Shown piece after piece: positions 12,193 to 16,636 of a stretch of DNA of 16,636 bases. The position numbers and the translations under genes are program-made. Source of the stretch: an uncultured Bacilli bacterium (GTDB taxonomy: Bacteria > Bacillota_I > Bacilli_A > RF39 > UBA660). The stretch spans positions 1-16,636 of the forward strand of contig CANQDB010000018.1 of NCBI GenBank assembly GCA_947591175.1. The letters are read 5' to 3'. Under the pieces are notes generated by a model. That model ran no database searches and had not been told where the DNA came from. It saw only the letters and a list, made by a program, of their open reading frames with translations. Positions within the stretch are counted from its first letter, which is position 1, and the number at the start of each line of letters is the position of its first letter.

Positions 12193-12838
12193 CAATTCTA
12201 TACCCTATTCCTTTCACTGTCGTAATTAAATCAATTCCTAGTTTTTCCCGAATACGTTTTAAATAAACAGTAATCGTATGATTATCGACGTCGTTTCCCG
12301 TCATTTCCCAAATGGTATCTAATAACGTATCTCGTCGAACCACTTTATTACGATTTAAGAAAAGAAGCAATAATATTTTCATTTCTAAAGGTGTAAAATC
12401 TAGAGTATTTCCTTGTTTCGTTACTTCCATTTTATCGATATCTAACGATATTCCTCGAATTGCAATTATACTATTCTTTTTTTGTCGTCTTATAATTTTT
12501 TCGATTCGAGCTAGTAGTTCTTTGGTACTAAAGGGTTTAGTAATGTAATCCTCAGCACCCATGTTGAGACCTTTCACAACACTATCTTCTTCGTCCGCCG
12601 CAGTTAAAAATAATGTTGGAATATTTGTCTTGTTGATTATATCTTCAAATAGTGTAAAGCCATCACCATCGGGAAGTGTAACATCTAAAAGAATTATATC
12701 TATATCTTGGTTAGTTTTTAAATAAGTTGTGGCTTCATCTTTCGTCGATAGAGCAACAAAAGTATCGTTCCTTTCTTCAAATGTATACTTTAAACCTTTA
12801 ATAATATTTTGGTTATCTTCAATTAGTAATATCTTCAT
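12179..12838 (-). CDS. OmpR/PhoB-family response regulator
   Basis: A 219-residue regulator. The receiver domain (1-115) has the acidic pair Glu7/Asp8, the phospho-acceptor Asp52 in LLDVTLPDGDG, Thr79 in LTA and Lys101 in KPFS. The C-terminal winged helix (about 125-217) includes LDFTPLEMKILLLLF, VVRRDTLLDTIW, the recognition region VDNHTITVYLKRIREKLG and the wing TVKGIGYRI. AAGGA precedes the ATG. It overlaps the kinase gene downstream and has an extended -10 promoter of its own. Its likely target is the exporter operon upstream, whose promoter carries a direct repeat of 11-bp period (16281-16298), the spacing bound by dimers of this family. Confidence 0.95.
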   Translation of the reverse strand: MKILLIEDNQNIIKGLKYTFEERNDTFVALSTKDEATTYLKTNQDIDIILLDVTLPDGDGFTLFEDIINKTNIPTLFLTAADEEDSVVKGLNMGAEDYITKPFSTKELLARIEKIIRRQKKNSIIAIRGISLDIDKMEVTKQGNTLDFTPLEMKILLLLFLNRNKVVRRDTLLDTIWEMTGNDVDNHTITVYLKRIREKLGIDLITTVKGIGYRIDDGK

Positions 12839-12858
12839 AGTATTCCTTCTTTTTTCTT

Positions 12859-12867
12859 ATTATAACA
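12859..12867 (-). promoter_or_regulatory. Extended -10 promoter of the two-component genes
   Basis: TGTTATAAT on the minus strand is a consensus extended -10 box, the same nine bases as in the promoter at 9606-9614. The -35 region overlaps the preceding terminator and is poor. Start expected near 12852. Confidence 0.7.
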
Positions 12868-12871
12868 TAGC

Positions 12872-12893
12872 AAAAAGGCAATACCTGCCTTTC
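12872..12893 (-). terminator. Intrinsic terminator of the ABC exporter operon
   Basis: On the minus strand AAAGGCA-GGTAT-TGCCTTT is a perfect 7-bp stem with a 5-base loop, followed by two more T. It begins three bases after the permease stop and separates the exporter from the two-component genes. The T tract is short, so read-through is possible. Confidence 0.72.
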
Positions 12894-12895
12894 GT

Positions 12896-15562
12896 CTAAA
12901 TATTTTCATTCCGAATAGTTTCGATTGTATTTTGTTTATCAATTTTTCTGATGGCATACCGCATAATGCAAGTGATTAACAAGAACACGGCAAGAATAGA
13001 TAATACTACAGCAAGAAGTGGGAACCGATAAAAGATTTCACCTTCAAAGGCTTGATAAACGAAGAACGATAAAAGTATGCCTAGTGGAAGTCCAAAGAGT
13101 AAGGCTTTGCCACCTAAGAAAATACTTTCTAAGCGAATCAATATTTTTAACTCTTTTTTCGTCATACCAATCGACTTCAACATGGCAAACTCTTGTCTTC
13201 GAAGTTCAATACTAGTTGTAATCGTATTAAAAATATTTGTAATACCAATTAGAGAGATAACTATAATAAAACCATATAAGAAAATACTGATAAGTATAAA
13301 CAAATTATTCATCATTCTGCTTTGTTCAAAGGTATTATTTAAATAGTAGTTATCATCTTTTAAAAGTAGTTCAGCATCAGTTTGAACTTTATCTGGGTCC
13401 ACCGCTTGAATATAACACTCCAAAGGACTTGATTCTAGAGTATTATCAAATATTTTATTTTGGAAAAAATCTTCATTTACGATAAGTAGTTCCTCATTTG
13501 TTTTCCAAAGAAGAATATTTTTATCTGTAACTTCGGCTAAAGTAATATCAATTATTGAATCATCTGTTAAACTTCCAGATATTTTATCTTTCTTTTTATA
13601 AGCAAGTTTCTCGCCAATGTACTCTTTAGTTTTGCCGTTTTCAAGGCTTACCTCTCTTGCAGTTTTTAGTGGTACATAAAGAATAGCCTCATCTTTTACT
13701 AAATCATAATTAAGGCTTAGTGACTCTACTAACTTACGATAATGTTCTTTATCAATAGAGACAATTTGCATACCTATATCTTCCGAATCTTTATCTAAGT
13801 CAAGTGCTTGAATGTATTTTTTAGATAATGGTGCCTTTTCAAAATTAACCCACACGACTTGATCGATGATATAATCAGAAACATTTTCGTCTTTTACTAG
13901 TTCTAAAAATTTTGATCTAACATCCGTACTACTGGAAATAAAAATATTATAGTCCGCTTGATTTACTAATGCATCCGTAGCCGTAAAAGCCAAATCAATA
14001 AACGAAAATAACCCAATAAAAATAGCGACGGACACAATAATTGAAATAACAGTCGTCCTGTATTTTTTCTTATTCCTCTGTAAATTTTTATAGGCTAAAT
14101 CTCCACCTATTCCAAAGAAATGCCTAACTAATTTAGATCCTTTTACTTTCTTCTTTTGAATTTTTATATTGGCACTATTTCGAATCGACTCCAAAGGTGT
14201 TATTTTGGAAGCTCTATGAGCACTTCGAAAAGCGGATAAGTAAATAGTTACTACACCTAGTAATATAGCGATTAAAACGGCAAACCACGAAAATGAGAAA
14301 ATAATATTAAGAGCAATAGTTTCTTGTAAAAAATAGTTACTTATTATGATTAAAATGTAAGAAGCAAGAAAGCCAAATAATATTCCTAAAGGTATACCAA
14401 TTAAACCTAAAATAGTTGCTTCAAAGAAGACATTTTTTCGAATTTGTTTTTTAGTAGCGCCAACACTTCGAAGCATTCCATATTGTTTTATTTTTTCGGT
14501 AAGCGAAATATCAAAACTATTTTTGATACAGAAAACCGAAGTAAAAACAATAATAATACAAACGATAATGACGACATTACTTAGTCCAGTAATGGCCCCA
14601 CCATCTTTTAGGGGATTTGTTTCTAAAATTACCAAATAATTATTTTCTTTGATATTATATTTGGCTTTAGCTAATTCATTTTCAAACCTTTCTAATTCTT
14701 CTTCTGTATGATTTTGTTTAGCCTGATATTCTTTCCAAATATTAGAATCGATTCCTATCAAATGAGCTGTTAAAGCATCTTTTTCTTTTAAACCTTCTTT
14801 CGTATAACGTGCAAAGACATTAAATATGCCTTCGTCTACATTTTCTTTATAAGTAATGATGGTATAGCCAGGTGCACTATAAGGTTCGATGTTATAACTA
14901 GGTCGTTCGATAATTCCCACAATTTTAAAAGTATGCTCGGTCGTATCGATTATTTTTTCTTCTCTTGCTTCATTAAATGATTCTTTGATAACTTCTTCTG
15001 TCGAAGCATCAATAATAGTTTCCGAGTAATCATCTTGGACATACTGATCATTTTGGGAAAGGACATTTCCTTCTAAGTCTACCCTCGTTCCAATATCTAA
15101 GGTTAGACTATCACCAATTTTTAAGAATACTCGTCCATTGGTTTTCAAATGACTTGGTATAACTATTTCATTTTCATTTTCAGGAAGTCTTCCTTCGATT
15201 AAATTAACACTTAAATTATTTAAGGATTCTTTCGTAAAAGCCGATAGAAATAAGTATGGTTTACTTGCATTTTTTGAATCTGGAAGATAGGCATAACCTA
15301 AATTTTCTGTAATAAATATTTTTTCGATTTCCCGGTTATTTTCAAAAGTTTTTATTTCACTTACTGGAACATTTTCAAATAGAACATGATAATTTCCTTG
15401 TTCTTTTTTTTCAAAAGAAATCATTGATGAAATAAAACTTGTATAGATGGAGGCTAAAGCCGCAACTAAGGCTACTGATAAAGTTATACCAATAATGGTG
15501 ACAATTGTTCTTTTTTTATTTAACTCTAAATTCTTTAAGGTTAGTCTCTTTAATAAATTCAT
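12896..15562 (-). CDS. FtsX-domain ABC transporter permease
   Basis: An 888-residue permease with two FtsX halves. Membrane segment 1 is at residues 18-42, followed by a large external domain (about 45-325). Three segments follow, with the FtsX motif YGMLRSVGATKKQIR between the first two. A fifth segment (near 515-535) starts the second half, followed by another external region and three more segments with the motif FAMLKSIGMTKKELK. This 1+3+1+3 layout is typical of large Firmicute peptide exporters, distinct from the ten-segment BceB. GGAGGTG in the end of the ATPase gene serves as ribosome site, with a two-base gap. It should export or remove an antimicrobial peptide or lipid-linked substrate; the substrate is not known. 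Confidence 0.92.
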   Translation of the reverse strand: MNLLKRLTLKNLELNKKRTIVTIIGITLSVALVAALASIYTSFISSMISFEKKEQGNYHVLFENVPVSEIKTFENNREIEKIFITENLGYAYLPDSKNASKPYLFLSAFTKESLNNLSVNLIEGRLPENENEIVIPSHLKTNGRVFLKIGDSLTLDIGTRVDLEGNVLSQNDQYVQDDYSETIIDASTEEVIKESFNEAREEKIIDTTEHTFKIVGIIERPSYNIEPYSAPGYTIITYKENVDEGIFNVFARYTKEGLKEKDALTAHLIGIDSNIWKEYQAKQNHTEEELERFENELAKAKYNIKENNYLVILETNPLKDGGAITGLSNVVIIVCIIIVFTSVFCIKNSFDISLTEKIKQYGMLRSVGATKKQIRKNVFFEATILGLIGIPLGILFGFLASYILIIISNYFLQETIALNIIFSFSWFAVLIAILLGVVTIYLSAFRSAHRASKITPLESIRNSANIKIQKKKVKGSKLVRHFFGIGGDLAYKNLQRNKKKYRTTVISIIVSVAIFIGLFSFIDLAFTATDALVNQADYNIFISSSTDVRSKFLELVKDENVSDYIIDQVVWVNFEKAPLSKKYIQALDLDKDSEDIGMQIVSIDKEHYRKLVESLSLNYDLVKDEAILYVPLKTAREVSLENGKTKEYIGEKLAYKKKDKISGSLTDDSIIDITLAEVTDKNILLWKTNEELLIVNEDFFQNKIFDNTLESSPLECYIQAVDPDKVQTDAELLLKDDNYYLNNTFEQSRMMNNLFILISIFLYGFIIVISLIGITNIFNTITTSIELRRQEFAMLKSIGMTKKELKILIRLESIFLGGKALLFGLPLGILLSFFVYQAFEGEIFYRFPLLAVVLSILAVFLLITCIMRYAIRKIDKQNTIETIRNENI

Positions 15563-15564
15563 GA

Positions 15565-16236
15565 CTACACCTCCGATGTGATTTTTCCATCTTCAATTTG
15601 GATAATTCGATCGGCACATTTGGCAATTTCCATATTATGGGTAATCATGATAATCGTTTGTTTTAGTTCTTTATTCGATTTTTTTAGCAAGGCGACGATT
15701 TCATCGCTCGCTTTCGAGTCTAAATTACCTGTCGGTTCATCAGCAAGGACGATGGTAGGTCTCGTGATTAAGGCTCTTCCAATACTGGTCTTTTGTTGTT
15801 GACCACCAGATAGTTCATTTGGCAAATGATTTTTTCTTTTATATAAATCGAGTTGCTTTAACATATTTTCAACTACTTCTGGTTGAATTTCGCGATTATC
15901 TAAAGCTAGTGGCAAAGTGATATTCTCTTCGACATTTAAAATTGGAATCAAATTGTAAAACTGATAGATGAGTCCTACTTGACGGCGACGAAAGATTGCC
16001 AATTTGTCGTCATCTAAAGCAAAAATGTCTTTTCCATCGATAAAAACTTTACCTGAAGTTGGTCGATCGACTCCTCCAATCAAATGTAGTAATGTCGACT
16101 TCCCGCTTCCCGAAGCCCCGACGATTGCTACAAACTCCCCTTTTTGTACAGTAAAAGAAACGTGATCCAAAGCCACTACTTTAGTCGAATCTTTACCATA
16201 TATTTTCGTAAGATTTTCTACTTTTAAAATTTCCAT
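15565..16236 (-). CDS. ABC transporter ATP-binding protein (MacB/BceA/LolD type)
   Basis: A 223-residue ATPase. Walker A is GASGSGKST (40-48), the Q-loop YQFYNL (91-96), the signature LSGGQQQ (142-148), Walker B IVLADEPTGNLD (162-173) and the switch His200 in MITHN. After the signature it has Lys149 (QQQKTSIGRAL) where most relatives have Arg. The length is that of a bare ATPase domain. AAGGAG lies eight bases before the ATG. It is the first gene of a two-gene operon with the FtsX-type permease and supplies its energy in the cytoplasm. The promoter at 16264-16298 carries a candidate response-regulator site, and the two-component genes follow downstream. Confidence 0.95.
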   Translation of the reverse strand: MEILKVENLTKIYGKDSTKVVALDHVSFTVQKGEFVAIVGASGSGKSTLLHLIGGVDRPTSGKVFIDGKDIFALDDDKLAIFRRRQVGLIYQFYNLIPILNVEENITLPLALDNREIQPEVVENMLKQLDLYKRKNHLPNELSGGQQQKTSIGRALITRPTIVLADEPTGNLDSKASDEIVALLKKSNKELKQTIIMITHNMEIAKCADRIIQIEDGKITSEV

Positions 16237-16263
16237 TCAAAAAACTCCTTTCATTTCCACTTC

Positions 16264-16298
16264 ATTATACGAAAACGAAAGTTACAACTACGTTACAA
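16264..16298 (-). promoter_or_regulatory. Exporter promoter with an OmpR-type direct repeat
   Basis: On the minus strand TTGTAACGTAGTTGTAAC (16298-16281) contains TTGTAAC twice with an 11-base period. It lies 11 bases before a consensus -10 TATAAT (16269-16264), and the -35 position holds only GTAGTT. A poor -35 covered by an 11-bp-period repeat is typical of promoters activated by OmpR-family regulators such as the one at 12179-12838. Confidence 0.68.
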
Positions 16299-16319
16299 AA
16301 CGCAATTTTTTTCAAAATT

Positions 16320-16636
16320 TTAATCTAGTTCCATTTTAACGTGGACAATACCTTCTTCTAGAAATTCACCTGAAGTAACTTTAAAACCTAATTTTTCGTA
16401 AAAACCCTGTGCCTGTTTTTGAGCATCCACAATAATTTTAGTGCAAGCCATTTTATCTTTTATAAGAGGAATGGCTTCTTCAAGTAGACTACGACCTAAA
16501 CCTTTACCATGTTCCATCGTTAAGACACGTCCGATTTTGACGATTCTTTTTTCTTTATCAATATAAAAGGCTCGTAAATAGGCTGTTACCTTTTGATTCT
16601 CTTGATAGAAAAAATGCAAACTTTGATAATCGACAT
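16320..16636 (-). CDS. ElaA-like GNAT N-acetyltransferase (N-terminus cut by window edge)
   Basis: The C-terminal 105 residues of a GNAT protein. The frame stays open to the edge, so the true start lies beyond 16636. Visible parts are VDYQSLHFF, strand VTAYLRAF, the strand before the acetyl-CoA loop KIGRVLT, the loop itself HGKGLGRSLLEEAI (a Q/RxxGxG/A variant), then IIVDAQKQAQGFYEKLGF and EEGIVHVKMEL. The pieces IGR..., DAQ...FYEKLGF and GI.H..M match ElaA-type proteins of about 150 residues, so 45-50 residues are missing here. It should transfer acetyl from acetyl-CoA to an amine; the substrate is unknown. It ends directly upstream of the exporter promoter and no strong terminator is seen between them. 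Confidence 0.85.
   Translation of the reverse strand, partial: VDYQSLHFFYQENQKVTAYLRAFYIDKEKRIVKIGRVLTMEHGKGLGRSLLEEAIPLIKDKMACTKIIVDAQKQAQGFYEKLGFKVTSGEFLEEGIVHVKMELD

Noticed and set aside
1..16636. CRISPR arrays or phage structural genes
   Set aside because: No regularly spaced repeats or cas genes seen; the only phage-like protein is the recombinase fragment.

Overview
The window is AT-rich DNA from a low-GC Gram-positive bacterium, most likely an uncultured gut member of the Bacilli, Erysipelotrichia or RF39 type. The evidence is strong AGGAGG ribosome sites, compact strand-biased operons, GntR/YtrA, BceA-like and YcxB-like families, a lipoprotein with an LTGC lipobox, and TGA used as an ordinary stop, which excludes the Mycoplasma code. 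Almost every gene is on the minus strand.

Layout, left to right. (1) 1-325, plus strand: the end of one small zinc-ribbon protein and a second complete one. (2) 411-1750, minus: an M29 aminopeptidase followed by a CopZ-like metal chaperone, closed by a terminator. (3) 1815-2096, plus: a small Tyr/Asn/Pro-rich protein, divergent from the peptidase. (4) 2121-2289, minus: tRNA-Glu(CTC) with its own promoter and terminator. (5) 2297-5560, minus: an ABC ATPase, ABC-2 permease and GntR regulator operon, with a palindromic candidate operator over the start of transcription. (6) 5562-7388, minus: promoter, tRNA-Gln(CTG), hairpin and gltX in one transcriptional path. (7) 7411-9634, minus: two YcxB-like membrane proteins around a membrane-anchored MerR regulator and a YbjQ-family protein. 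The MerR gene has a promoter with a 19-bp spacer filled by a dyad, the classical MerR arrangement. (8) 9643-10129, minus: a lipoprotein gene whose promoter spacer contains a run of nine G. (9) 10210-10968: an accessory island. A short tyrosine-recombinase catalytic fragment lies between 92-bp inverted repeats (91/92 identical), followed by a palindrome and two further groups of inverted repeats. (10) 10981-16298, minus: an MacB/BceAB-like ABC exporter operon and an OmpR-type response regulator with histidine kinase. The exporter promoter carries a direct repeat with 11-bp spacing, as expected for an OmpR-family regulator. (11) 16320-16636: an ElaA-like GNAT acetyltransferase cut by the window edge.

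How the parts fit. Two modules look like envelope-stress or antimicrobial-peptide responses: the GntR/ABC operon is predicted to repress itself, and the two-component system probably drives the adjacent exporter. The MerR/YbjQ/YcxB group may be another membrane-associated response. gltX lies directly behind a tRNA-Gln gene, which would suit a GluRS that also charges tRNA-Gln. The least explained parts are the recombinase/inverted-repeat island and the poly-G promoter beside it.
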